In this document: in pieces, positions 12,646-25,680 of the stretch
Numbering within the stretch: the stretch's first letter is position 1
Layout of the letters: each line of letters begins with the position of its first letter
Source: Nomia melanderi
Lineage: Eukaryota; Arthropoda; Insecta; Hymenoptera; Halictidae
DNA length: 64,000 bases
Reading direction: 5' to 3'
Assembly (NCBI RefSeq): GCF_051020985.1
Contig: NC_135010.1
Location: 9,546,001 to 9,610,000 of the forward strand
Translations under genes and position numbers: made by a program
The notes under the pieces: generated by a model
What the model was told of the DNA's origin: nothing
Seen by the model: the letters and a program-made list of their open reading frames with translations, nothing else
Database searches by the model: none

Positions 12646-14438
12646 TACGACAGTTACGCTTAGGAATAGAATAGAACGAATAAAACAGAGATAAAATTAG
12701 CTGGAAATACTATGAATATTCAAGCCTTGATTTAAAGCGGAATTCGATGGCGCGTATTATCCCCAGAAATTCAAATAAACGTATCAATGCCCATCCAGTC
12801 GGAAGATAGCGAAGTTCTCGACGAAAACTTCCGAACAAAGTTCCTTTTATTTCCGCATCCCCTGCAATTAGGGCTGAGCCCGTGCCAGGCGGAATCAAGG
12901 ATTCCCTCGAGCCACCCTCTGAGCTCACCGGAGGATCGTCTAATTCGATTGCGGCCGGATCGCAGGGAACACGAACGATTCTTTAAAAAATAAACCGTAA
13001 ATACAGCTCGGACGCGAGCGTCGTCGAAGGTTTTTCTCTAACTTCGAATCTTATTAGTAGGATCGCGGCGCATCCCAACGACCTTCGCCCCCGAGGGCGA
13101 GCGACGGGACACGCCCGCGACAAGTTCGGGCCCGCGTTGAAGGAAAAGAAAAAGATTCGCGAGCGTAAGGAGGGAAAGAAGTCGATAAACAAGTTTCAAA
13201 CGCGACGCGACGGCATTTACATTATCCCGACTTCCGCGTCTACGATTTCATCCCCGGGACTTATAACCCTCTCAGGTAACTGTTTAATTTAATGGCCGGC
13301 GGGTGGCCGCCTGTAGCCGGCACTCTCTCCCTCTTTCTCCGGCAGACATAAAACAACCCTGCCGGTACTTTCTTGTCCCTGTATTCCGGCTTCTACCGGC
13401 GTCGCCGATAACTTCGAATCGCAACGAGCCTAACCCAGACCTAACCCAGGCCATATTCTCCCGTGTAAAGGCCCCTGCCAGTTTCCTCGTCTAGTTTCTA
13501 GAGAGCTGTCGGGTAACGAACGATGGAAGTAGAAGCAGCGCTCGAAATGGCCCGAGGATAACTGTTGACCTCTTGCCTTTTGCGGTTCTTTTCGTGGCGC
13601 TCGCTGGAATGACTTCGTCAATAATACAATAAATTATTGATGGATACAGATGAATGATCTGTCTTTAGTTTACTTTTAAGCGTTGTTATTGCTAACAGAG
13701 ACATGATATTTAATTTGAAAGCAGTCGAGTAACATTCACTCTGAATAGACCACAACTGAGTAGAATGCTATGAGAAACAAATAACAAGAACCGATACGAG
13801 AATATCCGATTGATAAGAGAATGTTAGTAAAGCTAATACAAACAGGAGCTTCGGTTCTTCGTGACAGTTATTTAATGCTCTGTAAGTGTTACAAGGATCG
13901 AAACCGATAACTGTCCCTCAAGTTTCTGGAAAGAACCAGAGACACGAAACGAAACGTGTCGTTACAGCCGAAAGGAAGGTGAAAAGATGAAACGAAAGGA
14001 GTAATAGGAGATGGAAAATGAGGGTAACCGAGGTGCGAAGGGACGCGCCTCGTCGCAGGCGGCAGGGCCCAACGGAGCAGCGACGGGGCCTGCGGTGCAG
14101 AGGTGGAATGGTGGCGACGATGCTGGAACGAGACGGGCCTGAGCCGAGTGTAGCGCACTTAGGAGAGCCACCGAGGCGGTCCGCCGTCAATAATTCCCAC
14201 ATGTAATGAGGCGGCCTGTTGTTCGCGGGCGGACAATAACGCCCATAATTCACCGCGTCGGCCCTCGCCAGAAACTTATCCTACGTTTTCCGAGGAATCT
14301 CACCGGGAGCGGCGCCCACCGGCCGATAACCTGCCACCGGGACGCTTTAATCGAATTAAGCTGCAGCGGCCGGCGCCGTGCGGCGTTGTCTTGTTAAAAG
14401 AAACGACCCTTCGAACGCTGGATGTTCTATGATGCCTT
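12646..14438. other. Non-coding stretch; no gene recognised
   Basis: Mixed composition with a G/A-rich patch at 13960-14110. No conserved peptide or array was seen. Confidence 0.55.
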
Positions 14439-14794
14439 CGGATCGGTATTTTTGGGAACGTGCTAGTCGAGTTGCTACTCGGCATAGTTGGACGAGATAT
14501 AATCTGACGGTGTAGTCAGTGTAATCTAATGGCAATCGTCGATAATGATTCGAATGTGAGGGTTGATCAGTTGTGAATTATTCTTTCTAATCTAATTGAT
14601 TGTTACCTGTTAGAATCGGATCGGTATTTTTGGGGATGTGCTAGTCGAGTTGCTACTCAGTATAGTTGGGCGAGATATAATCTGACGGTGTAGTCAATGT
14701 AATCTAATGGTAATCGTCGATAATGATTCGAATGTGAGAATAGAGTCAGTTGTGAATTATTCTTTCTGATCTAATTAGTTGTCACCTATCAGAA
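14439..14794. repeat. 178-bp direct tandem duplication
   Basis: cggatcggtatttttggg at 14439 recurs at 14617. The two 178-bp units align over their whole length with scattered substitutions and no large gap. Non-coding. Confidence 0.92.
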
Positions 14795-15800
14795 TCGAAG
14801 AGACTATGAGTTGTATAACGTAGAAAGTTGTAGTTGAAAGGTTGCCTCTCAATCGTTAGCTCCCTTTTCACCTAATCTCTGGTTTGCAACAGATTGATAC
14901 AACCTTCCTACCAGAAGAATAAAGCTACGCGATCACAAACGTTGAGGGGTTGGACAGATAAGGGTCGATATTGTCGAGCCAGTGTTTCGGACGGGGAGGA
15001 CCCCTATTCAGGGTGAGACCACGCAGATGCTGACGCGAACCGTCTGTGGGCTGGTAATGGCGCAGTCGATTGATTCGATTGATTCCGTGAAATTAACCCT
15101 CTTGTCTTGGCGGCTATGCCGGTGGAATTGATTTTATCGATAGTAATTTCGTGGAGACAGGAATTATACGTCCATCGGCGGGTTCGTTGCAAGTGCAGAG
15201 CGCGGTTCGCTCGAATCTTTAATACATTCGATTAAATTTCCTTCCCGTCTGCGTATCCGCCGCGCGCTCGGTTAACAGTTATCGTAAAACCAAAGAGACA
15301 AAAAAATGAGTCGGGCAGCCCATCCGCGCGCGAACTGAATAAGAGCCGGCCCCGGACGCGCCGCGCGAACTTCCATTTATTTCAGATATTTCAATAACGA
15401 AATCGTTCGTCGTCGATTCTATCGTAATACGTTACGCGTACGCGTGTAACAGAATTCACCGGCGAACGTCGTCCGACAATAACGACACACGTTGCGTACC
15501 ACGGGTTCTATAAAAATGCTAAGTGTCCACATACTTCCGAGCGGCGGCGTGCGTGCGCACCGCGCCGCGTCCATCCGGTGGACCACCAGCGGTTGAGGAT
15601 CTACGCGCGGCATTACATAACTTTATCTCTCGAGAGGGAGCGAGAGAGATAGGGGGGAAGATAAAGAAAGGGAGGGAGAGTAATAAATAGCGAAAGATCT
15701 ATAAGGTACAACCGTGGAATGTCCTCTCGCGGGATACAAGCCGTGATAAAGAGAACTAGAATTGCCCGTCATATATTTTCTTAATCCTACTAGCCGCGGT

Positions 15801-15862
15801 CCTTCTTCTTCTCCTCCCCTTCGCTGTTCTTCTTCCTCCTCTTCTTCGTCGTCTTCTTCTCC
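15801..15862. repeat. (CTT)n-rich low-complexity tract
   Basis: Interrupted CTT/CCT repeats. On the minus strand they read as a poly-Glu run, which should not be taken for a protein. Confidence 0.85.
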
Positions 15863-16323
15863 GCAGTCGATTACCAACGGCTCGATCATTCAGACTCTCC
15901 GCTAATACCCCGTAGATCGTATTGCAATCGCATCGGGCCGACCTTGTCTAGGCCTTGCCCGTAGCCAGCAACCGGTCCCCGGATTCCTATTCAGGACTTT
16001 TCCTATTCAGTCGGGATGATTGCGATTCGTTAAGTGCTCCCGCAGCACCGGCTTGACATTGCGAGCGGTTCAGCCGTGACAGGGTGACTGACCGTTCCGG
16101 CTTTCCGTCGTGCCCTGAACAACGACCAGAAAGATCATTCAGCGACGGAGTGCCTCGAGCTCCTCTGGATCCTCCGGGAATTAAAATCGTTGATCGTTTC
16201 GATCCGGCCGATGGATACTGGTTCATCACCGGGAAATTCGGTGGCATTCGACGCGGCAAGTACGGTAGGATTACTATGGTTATTTTGTTGATTTTGTTGT
16301 TATAGTTTCTATTCTCCTTGTGA

Positions 16324-16511
16324 TTGACACGTTGAATGCCATGAGGATTACCTGCAAATATTTTTATATTATAGATAATGCTATCTAATGTGGTGACATT
16401 CAAATAGATTAACGTGCAATAATAATGCAATTCAATCGAATGACTTAATATTATATTTGTTCCATTACGTGTATTTTGCTCTGTGATATCGTACGGCATT
16501 CAACGTGTTAA
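16324..16511 (-). mobile_element. TTAA-type MITE, copy D (inverted)
   Basis: 188 bp. The left end TTGACACGTTGAATGCC and the right end GGCATTCAACGTGTTAA form an inverted repeat, 16 of 17 identical, so this copy shows the termini best. The interior, read on the minus strand, follows copies A, B and C (ATTGAATTGCATTATTATTG is shared). Confidence 0.85.
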
Positions 16512-16890
16512 TGGAAGATTATAAATAATCTTTATAAAGTATCTTCTGAGAATAGAAATTTGTAGAATCCACTAGTCCAGTTGTCATTGTACCAACTTCC
16601 TTGTTTGGCCCACTTAACAAAATTACACGAAAGGTTCACGTTGAACGTCGCTAAATCGTTAAATACAAAATCCGATCGAAAACCTCCGATAAACGGGGCT
16701 GCCGCGAGTTCCGGTGTAACCCGTGGAGCCCAGAATTTCTGGATCGCGAGGGCGCGAAACGGAAAGCCTGGAATGCCCGATATCGGAGCGGATCAAACGA
16801 GAAAGGTCATTTTATTCTCGCACACCGACTCATCTTGCACGACGGCCGATCCGACGGACTTTCTAAACGAGCGGCGAACCGATGGAAAGG

Positions 16891-16980
16891 GAGAAGAAGA
16901 AGAAGAAGAGGAAGAGGAAGAAGAAGAAGAAGAGGATGAAGAAGCAACAGAAACAGAAGAAGAAGAAACAGAGAGAGAAA
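16891..16980. repeat. (GAA)n-rich low-complexity tract
   Basis: About 90 bp of GAA/GAG units with interruptions. It lies inside a chance 225-codon frame (16581-17258) whose Glu run comes only from this repeat. Confidence 0.88.
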
Positions 16981-17726
16981 GGGGAAAGCGAAGAACAGAG
17001 ACGGACAGCCTCCCGGAATCCGCTCTCGTGCGGATTTGCGCATTTCGTGAGAATTGCGCAGACCTTTTAAAGAGGCTGACACTAATTAATTCCCGAACGA
17101 GATACGATCGTGCGCACAATAAACAGGAGAAAGTCGCCATTAACTGCCAGAAAAATCCGGGCCGCTTGTTAAGAGAGTACCTGCTCCCTCCGCTCCTCGC
17201 CCCGAGCGCCACCGGGTGTATCGTTATAAAGCTGATCGAAGATAACCTGATATATTAACGTATAGTATAACCCCTTTTTATCCGCGTCCCGATGCTGCTC
17301 GCCCGTTTCGCGCGGCCTACCGCGGCCGCGCTAGGGACCCCGGCCTAACGGTTTTATTAAAGAATCGTCGCCGGCCGCGGTGCTCGTAATTTCGCGGGGC
17401 CCCGAGACTATTCCTCGCGCGAGAGGCCCGGCGCAACGCGCACCGGGAATTCCGCGAACGCTTGTAACCCCTCGCTCCCGGTACAAGCCTGCCAAGCGAC
17501 AGGTACAACGGAGTGTCAACCGGGATCTCGGGTTCCTTCTAATAAGGACGCCTCCGGAGGAGGAATATTCTTCTCTCGCGGATGCAATTCACGCTGATGG
17601 GAGCGCGACAGATTTTTCTCTCTTCCCCCTGACTTTTTGTTCGCTCCGCCGTTGATCGGAATGCAGATTTCGAGAATGATCCGGAGGCATTTCGTGTTTG
17701 AAAATTGAAAACGAGTTGAGAACAGA

Positions 17727-18211
17727 GAAGGAAGATTGATTATATTTTTAAGCGATTTATCGAAATTCCACGGATTTCGATGTATCCAAATTTCAGTTGG
17801 CTAACGCGAGATTTCGTTGGAAGATCGTTCGCTTGAATATTTGTCTCTTCTACCTGTTGATAACTGCAGATACAATTAGTACTTAGAGTTAATGGGTTTG
17901 TTTCTCAGTTTCTTGGGAAGGAAGATTGATTATATTATTAAGTGATTTATTGAAATTCTACGGACTTTGACGTTTCCAAATTTCAGTTGACTAACGCGAG
18001 ATTTCGTTGGAAGATCGTTCGCTTGAATATTTGTCTCTTCTACCTGCTGATAACTACAGATACAATTAGTACTTAGAGTTAATGGGTTTGTTTCTCAGTT
18101 TCTTGGGAAGGAAAATTAATTATATTATCAAGAGATTTATTGAAACTCGCGAAATTTCGTTGGAAGATCATTCGCTTGAATATTCATTGCTTCTATCTGT
18201 TAATAATTACA
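17727..18211. repeat. 190-bp tandem array, about 2.5 units
   Basis: gaaggaagatt at 17727 and 17917 and gaaggaaaatt at 18107 give an exact period of 190. The third unit has lost about 40 bp in its first half and ends near 18211. Units 1 and 2 differ by only a few bases. Non-coding. Confidence 0.93.
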
Positions 18212-19562
18212 ACTCCACTGAATTATTTATTCCAACTGTTCCATAATCTAATTAACAGATCCACGAAGTTAATATCTCGCATTCCAAGCTATAGTAAATC
18301 GAAATCAAGCATTCCACCCCTGTTCCCCGGAAACCGAAGATACCGATCGATCTCCGTAACTACAGAGAATGGATGATACAATCGGGACCGATACTGTCCG
18401 AGGGGATCGCTCGAAATTTCTATAAACCGGACGTATCGCGCCTCGTATCGGCGCGGCTCGTAATTCGCCGCCTTATCCGTGACCAAATGATCGTGGTGGT
18501 CGCGACGTAATGACCGGGACCGTCCCGCGCCGATTTTTGTAGGGTAACCGGCACTTTCCCGCGCCGATTTCGATGTTTGTCTTGCGCAGCGCCGCGCCCG
18601 TTGAATTGAATAACGGCGTCGCGAGGCATCGCTCCACCCCGTAAACGATCGGGCCCCGGCCCAGCCCGATCGCGGCGATCCCTCGCGAACGGAATCGCCC
18701 CGGTGCGTGATACCGTGCTATTCCGGCGGTGCCTAAGTTGTACTTTCGGGAGTGGTTATTGCGCCGCCGCGAATTAACGTGGTGGTATATTGGCCCCGAT
18801 AAGGGAGGGATCGCGTGAACACGCTCCGCGGACGCAGTTACCGGGAACAAACGTTCAGGGAAGTCTCTCCGAGGCCGGGATCTTGCCGCCACGGACGTCG
18901 AGAACTTCGGTTACCCGACGGTCGGGTATGTTTAATCAGAAAACAGTTCCCGGCTGGAACTCGAAATGCTTTTCCGGTGATTAACCGGTGCCCCACTGAC
19001 TCCGTTTGAACGTTTCGTTCGTTAAGCAAACGTCTCCGCGCGCTGGCTGCCCGCCGCTGCGAACGGCCTCTTACTATGCAAATAGTATTCTTGCGGAACG
19101 CCGCGCTAACTTTGTCCATCTTGGCTGTTTTTGTTATTCATGGAAGTGCGCAGAAACGTACGAACTTTCCGGAATGCGGCTTAACGATATGTATATTAGA
19201 GTCCTGCGCGTTAGCACTTTCGGTACTGAATAACCTAGAAAAACTTCGGAAACTTGTTCCCCAAAATTCGCAGACATTCTATACATATACTCTACAACCC
19301 GAGTACTCTATATTCTATAAATCTAACGAAAGTTTGACAACAGAGAATCTACAATAGCAATGCCCATTCTTACCGAAACTCTACCCAACCCTGTCATCGA
19401 AACCCCAAATCAACCCATCAACTCCCATCAGATCTATTCTCCAAATTTCCATTGTTATCCCATCAGGTAGCCTAGAAAGAGGGTAGCCGCCCCAAGTGTT
19501 GAACGTTCGTGCCGAAACGCGGTCCGCGATGATAGGCGATGGAAGTAAGCTACTTCGGCCCT

Positions 19563-19581
19563 TCGCTCGCTCGCTCGCTCG
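19563..19581. repeat. (TCGC)n microsatellite
   Basis: Nearly five perfect CTCG-type units. Confidence 0.88.
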
Positions 19582-19945
19582 AGAGGCCTGTTGTTCGTTC
19601 CTCGCGGAGGGGGCGGTCTGCGCAAGAGCGTGGGCCACGGGCGTAATAAATTTCACCCGGTAAAAACGGCACGCTGGGTTACGAGAGATTGATGGAGCGA
19701 CGCGCGAGGTGAGAGCGCGCGAGAGAGCCCCGTAAGCGGCCTTTTGCCCACTGACAGTGATCATCAAAGCAGAAAAAGTTGCCACCCGGAAAGTTCGGCC
19801 CGCCGGACCGCCCTCGATTGAGGCTAACCGCTGTAATGACCGCAGCCCCGGCCCGCTCGAAAATAATTTTGACTCAATTACTCGCGGCCCTTCGGCTCTC
19901 GTCACTTCGCTCTCTTCCTCTTTTTCTCCTTTTCTCCGTTCCTCG

Positions 19946-19995
19946 TTCCGTTCCGTTCCGTTCTGTTCCGTTCCGTTCTGTTCCGTTCCGTTCCG
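19946..19995. repeat. (TTCCG)10 pentanucleotide microsatellite
   Basis: Ten units in exact phase; units 4 and 7 read TTCTG, the rest TTCCG. Confidence 0.95.
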
Positions 19996-21351
19996 CGTAA
20001 TACCGTAGACTTTATCGTCGGAGGGGACCGGACGCGCTGGACTACGAGGTTACACGCGTGAACCCGATCGCCGGACAGACAGGAACGCGTCGCCGCCGCT
20101 CGTTACGCCCCGTGCACTGTCTTCCGACGTTTTGTTCTAGATATCCGCCGCGCGGGGATGTTCCTTCGGCCTTGATACTCTTTCGCGTTTAATCTCACCG
20201 AGAACGACTCCCTTCCTTTTGTTCCTCGGAGGAATGGACGGGAAAACGATTTCACCTTTTTAGTTTCTTGTCGATCGCGTTACGATTGCGCCGGCCGGAA
20301 TTGAAGGGACTGGAATCGATGTTTATATAGATGAGAATCAATTCGCTGGATAAAGAAGAATGGCGATTATCGCGGACGTTAGCGCGCCAGTGAATATTAT
20401 TAATGTCCGTGTACGCGAGGTGGGAGAAATTCCTTGCCACCGAATTTGTTCTTATTAATAATAGAGTACGGAATACCTGGCAGGTAGTTTCTTTTTGCGA
20501 GTTAAGCTTCTTTTTCTAGCAATCTTCGGGGTGTAAAATTTTTAAACATTGAGATAGCTTGCCAACGGAAGTTTTGTATTGCGAATCACGGGTAATATCC
20601 ATCGGCGGAATGTTCAAGGAGAAATGTTCATTCCTCTGTTTGTCTTCGATCCGAAAATTCCGCGGCTTTTATAAATGATATAAAATCATTTCGTGGATGC
20701 GTTCTTCGTGGTACGGCGATCGAAGGAGTGGTAAGAGGCAGAAGAAAATCGATTTTTTGGACTCTGTAGGCCAGACGACCCCTTTAATGGCCCCCGAGAA
20801 GGGAATCCCTCCGAGGTGTATCGCGATTAACCCTTTTTTTCCTCGTCCTCCCGCTCGTCCGTCTCTCCGAGCGGATGTTCGCCACCGACGGTCACGTTCG
20901 TCGTCCATGGAGGATTCAACTGTGACGTCGTTTGACGCGGACCGGGTAATTGGCAACACGTGCGCCAATCGAGGCCGCATCCGATACGGGCCCTGCCACC
21001 GCGCAGCTGATATCCGAACCCGATCCCCGTGATCGATTGGTTATTTAACGCTGCCCGCGTCGAACTATTTGTCTAGTAAACTGTTTGCGATTCTAGTTAA
21101 CCATTTGTCACTTCGGACCGTTACGCCTCTGGCTGTGTAGAACTCTGTTGCTTTTCCGGGCTTGGCCGGCCTTTTTTTTTTACTCGTGAAAGCAATTTTT
21201 TTCGGAGAGTTCATTTCCGTGGACCCGGCGTCCACCTCGGAGCTACCGATGACTTCAATAGATTTTACGATGCGCGAGAATAGAAACACTTCGAAGGCTT
21301 CGACTTGTAATTCAAATTTTAATTGAACGCTTCTCTTATCTTAAATCTATG

Positions 21352-21450
21352 GAAAATAATATAAGTTACAATCTATATTCTATAGAAAATAATATAAGTT
21401 ACCATAATCTCTGTTCTATGGAAAATAATATAAATTATCATATTCTCTGA
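21352..21450. repeat. Short tandem repeat, about 33-36 bp, three units
   Basis: gaaaataatataagtta at 21352 and 21385 and gaaaataatataaatta at 21421. AT-rich, imperfect. Confidence 0.75.
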
Positions 21451-23090
21451 GTCCCATAAAAAGTGATTTTCATCTTTCTAAAATCTCGCCCTAATGGGGC
21501 TGAACTGATTGATGCACGATTAGACATTGCAAAGGACGATATTTTCGAAAAATTCCGTGACAAAGGTCTGAAGCCTCCATTGCTGCCCAGGAAATTCTAC
21601 GGAATCTCTAAATCTCAATGGTTAATGGAGAAAACGAGAAAAACCACCCCTTCGACTAGAACAGGGACAAAGAGTAATCGCTCGGCGAGTGCGTATAAAT
21701 TTATTCCCTCGTCTCCGCCGGTTAATTCGTTGCTGAAATATTGTTCAGCGGTTATTGAAGACCGTCCAGGTTCGGTTCCCGAGAAAAAGTTCCCGGAGAA
21801 TTCGATTTCAGCTGGCCGGGGCCCAATCCCGGTGCACCTTCTCACACGACGCATTCTTCCCTCGACGCCCGCTGCGTTGCCTATAGCCAGGGGTAACAAC
21901 TCTCCACCGGACCGAATCCACAGGGCCGTGCGGCGGGGCAAGGTTTACATCCGCCATCAGTCGAATCGTATATAACGCGAACCATCAAAACGCGCTTAAA
22001 GCAAACCGAGTTATTACGAGCAAATACGCGATAGCTGGTTCAGGGGCCGCGATGCCACGTTGTAAATCAACCGGGGCCCGAGTGCCCGGTTCTCTCGCCT
22101 AGCCGACTGCTTCTCTCCATTCCCACCGATTAATATTTACATTACCCCCGACCCGTGTATAGCCCAAGGTCCGCAGACACCGAGGAGGATCGTTCCGAGG
22201 GATCGAACCGAGGAGTCTTCCTTCGAACGGAGAACAAGACGGAGGAGTTTTTGCACGGGTGTAGGCACCAGCCTATGCTTTAGTTACCTCGCAAATATTT
22301 CCTCCTTCGAAGGGTTGCGACTCGAAAGTGAAATTCGTGAAATTTCGTGAAGCTGTATTTTCAGTTAATCATTTGATTCGTATGACCTAGTCTTCTTTCG
22401 AATAGAGAACTATAGGTGATCAGAGGAAATGAAATTCGGCACGGAACTCTTAAATACTAGAAAATATTTGATTAAGCTTCACGGAATAATGGAGGAATAG
22501 TGAAAAGGTGTTACTAGCTTCTCACGTCCCTTCAAATCACTTCGCTCGTTACAACCCCTAATGCCCTATCATTTGAAAACTCGCGATCCACGCGAACAAG
22601 GAATCCCTTGATAGAACCATTCACCCTAGGCAGTCCTTCATCCCATCGATTCCGCAAACTTTCCCAGCGAACCTTCCCCGGCAAACTTTAAACTCGACGG
22701 TTCATTCCGAGCCGAACGGAATCGCGGGATCTTCCCCGGTCCGCGGGAAAAATGGCGGATAAAGTCGGGCGCGGTACCCGGGGGACTCTTGACGGATTAT
22801 ATTGACTTGTGAGCAGGATGAATAAGCGACCGCTGTTGGAAGTGTATCGGGCAGGGTGGCGGCCGGGGAGATGACGATGCTTTACGATCGAAGATAACGC
22901 GGCGAAGACTATACGCCAATTTCAGGCCAGCGTTCCCCCCGGAGGGATTAATCGGCCCTCGTTTAAACCTTCGCCGCTCGCCTCGTGCTTCTTCCATTTT
23001 TTAAATCCTCTCACGGCATCATCCTGGCCTGCCGGGGAGGTGGTTTCCGACGCACAAGATCGGGGCGCTCGCATCCCCCCCACTCCCTCG

Positions 23091-23239
23091 CCGCGGCCGC
23101 AGCAGCCGCCGCAGCCGTTGTACGGGTAACTACTCTAATTATCGAGATCTCACGTAAAACGAGTATGTAAACATAAATCGACAATCTTGTCCTGGGGTAC
23201 CAGTCGCGGCGGCGGTGGCGGCGGCGGCTGCGGTGGCGA
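23091..23239. repeat. GCC/GGC trinucleotide tracts in inverted arrangement
   Basis: A GCC/GCA-rich tract at 23091-23118 and a GGC/GGT-rich tract at 23206-23239 are largely complementary and could fold around a loop of about 90 nt. Confidence 0.6.
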
Positions 23240-24379
23240 TCGTTTAACTGCAGGGACCAGGCGGACGAATTTTTCTTCCGGTCACACGCGGCGTGTCCTT
23301 GACGTCTTATTACGCCGATTAATAGCCGCGCACCAACCACCGCCACCCTCTTCATTACGGTTCCCCATGGATTGCGTTTGCTCCCTCTGTGTTGTTCCTG
23401 TTTTCCCCGGTTCCCAAGAAAGGGATCGTTCGATCGCTGCTTGTTACGGCTTTTTCAACTTTGCAATGGGCATTTGACTGGCTGCGGTAGGTAAATGATT
23501 CCTTTCTTACCGGAGTCCTTTTATGAATACCTTGTTAGTCAACCTTGATCTGTATTTCTGCGTCGCGGAAATTATCGTTCGTTTCTTTTTAGGGATACAC
23601 GCTGATCGACGTGATTGGCTCGGGGTTTCGAGAATTATTATGTGTTGAGCTCTGGGGGTTGCGGGATGCGCGGCTCTTGGAAACGGATAATTTGCCTCTA
23701 GTGTTTTTTCGAACATTCGCCGAGCGTACATGGAGCAATAATGAAACCGAGAAATCTCGATTCCTCGAGCGTCGATGCAGCTGTCCTCTTCCTTGAAACG
23801 ATTTCCTCTTAAACAACCCCGGGCCGAGACAAAAGTTACTGGAAAATTACATCACAGGAAACTCGTCCCGCGGCTCCTTTGTGGCGTTCGATCGAGTCTC
23901 TCCCCTCGAGAGCACTCGTCCCTGCGATCGACAATCGCGAATTCGATTCTTCCGCCGCAAAGAAGCGGGACGAACGATTCTCCTCGGGGCGAGACGACCC
24001 CCTCACGCGTGCACGCGGAAACATGGAAAAATGATTCTCCGGCGCAGTCGTGAGACATTCTAAGATTATCCTCATTCCTGGCGTTGCTCGCCATCTTGGC
24101 TACACCTCTCTCCAGAAATCACTACCCCGTCCGTCTTCCTATTTTATTTCAATCCCGCCTAGAAGGATTTCAACCCTTTGCATTCGAAAGTTCACTACAT
24201 TCAACCTCTTCCGACGAGATACATTCTTTCAAGCCAAGTTAACGAGAAATCACTCGCGATATAAAAAGCGAAGCCATTCTATTTGAATCTTCCGCGTATC
24301 AACGCATACAAAGCTTCATATTAAATATCAAATGTATATAACTAAAAACTTAAATAATATATTTCACAATTCCGCTGAA

Positions 24380-24510
24380 ATATCCTGCCATGTTGATTTA
24401 AGCTCAATCCTTCGTTCCACCGTGATTACTTTGTGCCCTCGTATTGAATTTTATTCAAACGCGGCTTCAATACTTCTATTATTAAATTGCTCCGATAAAA
24501 CGCACGCGTT
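24380..24510 (+). repeat. Dispersed repeat, copy 1
   Basis: Shares with 29105-29245 an ordered series of blocks: TGTTGATTTAAGC, ATCCTTCGTT, CGTGATTGC-like, TTTTATTNAA, TTTTAATACTTCT-like and TATTATTAAATTG. About 130 bp, non-coding. Type of element unknown. Confidence 0.65.
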
Positions 24511-25441
24511 CAATTAATTCCGTATAATCGGCGACGCGTTCATATATTCATTAATCTTCTTTCATAATAATACATTTCACAATCTCGCTGAAAGTCAAGC
24601 CGCGAAGCTCTCCCGTCGACCGCCAATGGTTAACCCTTCGACCGTCGCTATATTTCCCATTCCCATGCGAGAAGCGCCGAGCGGGGAAGGAACCGTCGTC
24701 GACGCGGTCGCCGGACACCGGTAGCCGTCGAGCTGTCGCCGGAACCGATTGCCGCGTTTGTAATTATACCGATAACATACAACGTTGCGGCCGGTTTTCG
24801 TGGAATCCCCGCGGGAACGTGTATTTAGATGTAATGCCAGGGAACGACGTCGATCGGCCGAACGCTGGAAACGTCTCTCCGAGTGCTCGGAGCCGCTCGG
24901 TCGGCGATGGGGCGGCGGCGGGGGGATGAAGTCAAGCGAAAAGATGAAATAAGAGCGACGGGATTGCGGGGTCGGGCGCGGGGGGCGGGAGGGGGGCAGG
25001 CGGATAGAATATAGCATAGAGAAAGAGGACGCGCCGGCGGGACCGGCGGGGACGTGGGAGGAGAGGACCGTGAGGGAAACGGAATGGAGCGCGCACGCGA
25101 AAAAGGGCCCCGCGTAAATTGAAAGGGGGCACGGCTGTCTTGTTGTGTTTAAAAAGGCAATTTGCGGGCCTGAGATACGGCCTATATATTACGGCGCAAC
25201 TGGTACGGGTGGTGGGAGATAGCTCGACTCGATAGCGCCCCTTTGCTCTCCGCCTGGTCTCAGACGAAAGGGGACTTTCCGTGGGCCTTACCGTGCCCCC
25301 TTACACGCTCCGGCCACCTAGCGATGGCCTCAAGATCCTTCGAAACGATTCCACGAAACGTTGAAACTTTCGGACTCGCCTCGACGCTTCTCGCCGTCTA
25401 TTCTTCCCTTTAGCGACCCCTTCTGTGATCGACATTTGTCA

Positions 25442-25680
25442 GGGATCTTTGTTAATCTTTTTTTTTTGGATAGGAGTGGTCTGTAGATTGAGCCTGAGGG
25501 TTTTAAAAGATACCTAGAGCATAGTGCTCTCTAGCATTTTAGTTTGAGAATTACTGGTTTACCAACAGGGGGGTTCTGTTTAGCAGAGCTACTTTGATAT
25601 TTGGAATATAAGAAAAGTTTCGAAAAACTTATAAAAGTCGCCAAGTTAATTGCAACGTTAGGCGGGATCTTTGTTAATCT
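25442..25680 (-). mobile_element. Retroposed sequence with poly(A) tail and 17-bp target-site duplications
   Basis: The 17-mer gggatctttgttaatct occurs at 25442-25458 and again at 25664-25680. Between them, read on the minus strand, are about 195 bp ending in a poly(A) of 9-10 that abuts one copy of the duplication. A 3' poly(A) and a long perfect target duplication are the hallmarks of LINE-machinery retroposition (SINE, or retrocopy of a small RNA or mRNA fragment). The body includes a CTAGAG/CTCTAG hairpin and has no open frame of note. Source RNA not recognised. Confidence 0.75.

Larger units (their letters stand above)
18212..25441. other. Non-coding stretch; no gene recognised
   Basis: Contains the microsatellites, GCC tracts and repeats listed separately. 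Purine-rich DNA at 24890-25130. No exon with splice sites and family resemblance was found. Confidence 0.5.

Noticed and set aside
16581..17258. 225-codon open frame with a Glu-rich stretch
   Set aside because: The Glu run comes from a GAA microsatellite, the opposite strand is also open, and the rest shows no motif.
25541..25556. AGTTTGAGAATTACTG read as a hAT terminal repeat
   Set aside because: It lies inside the retroposed body bounded by the 17-bp duplications; no matching inverted end or 8-bp duplication was found.
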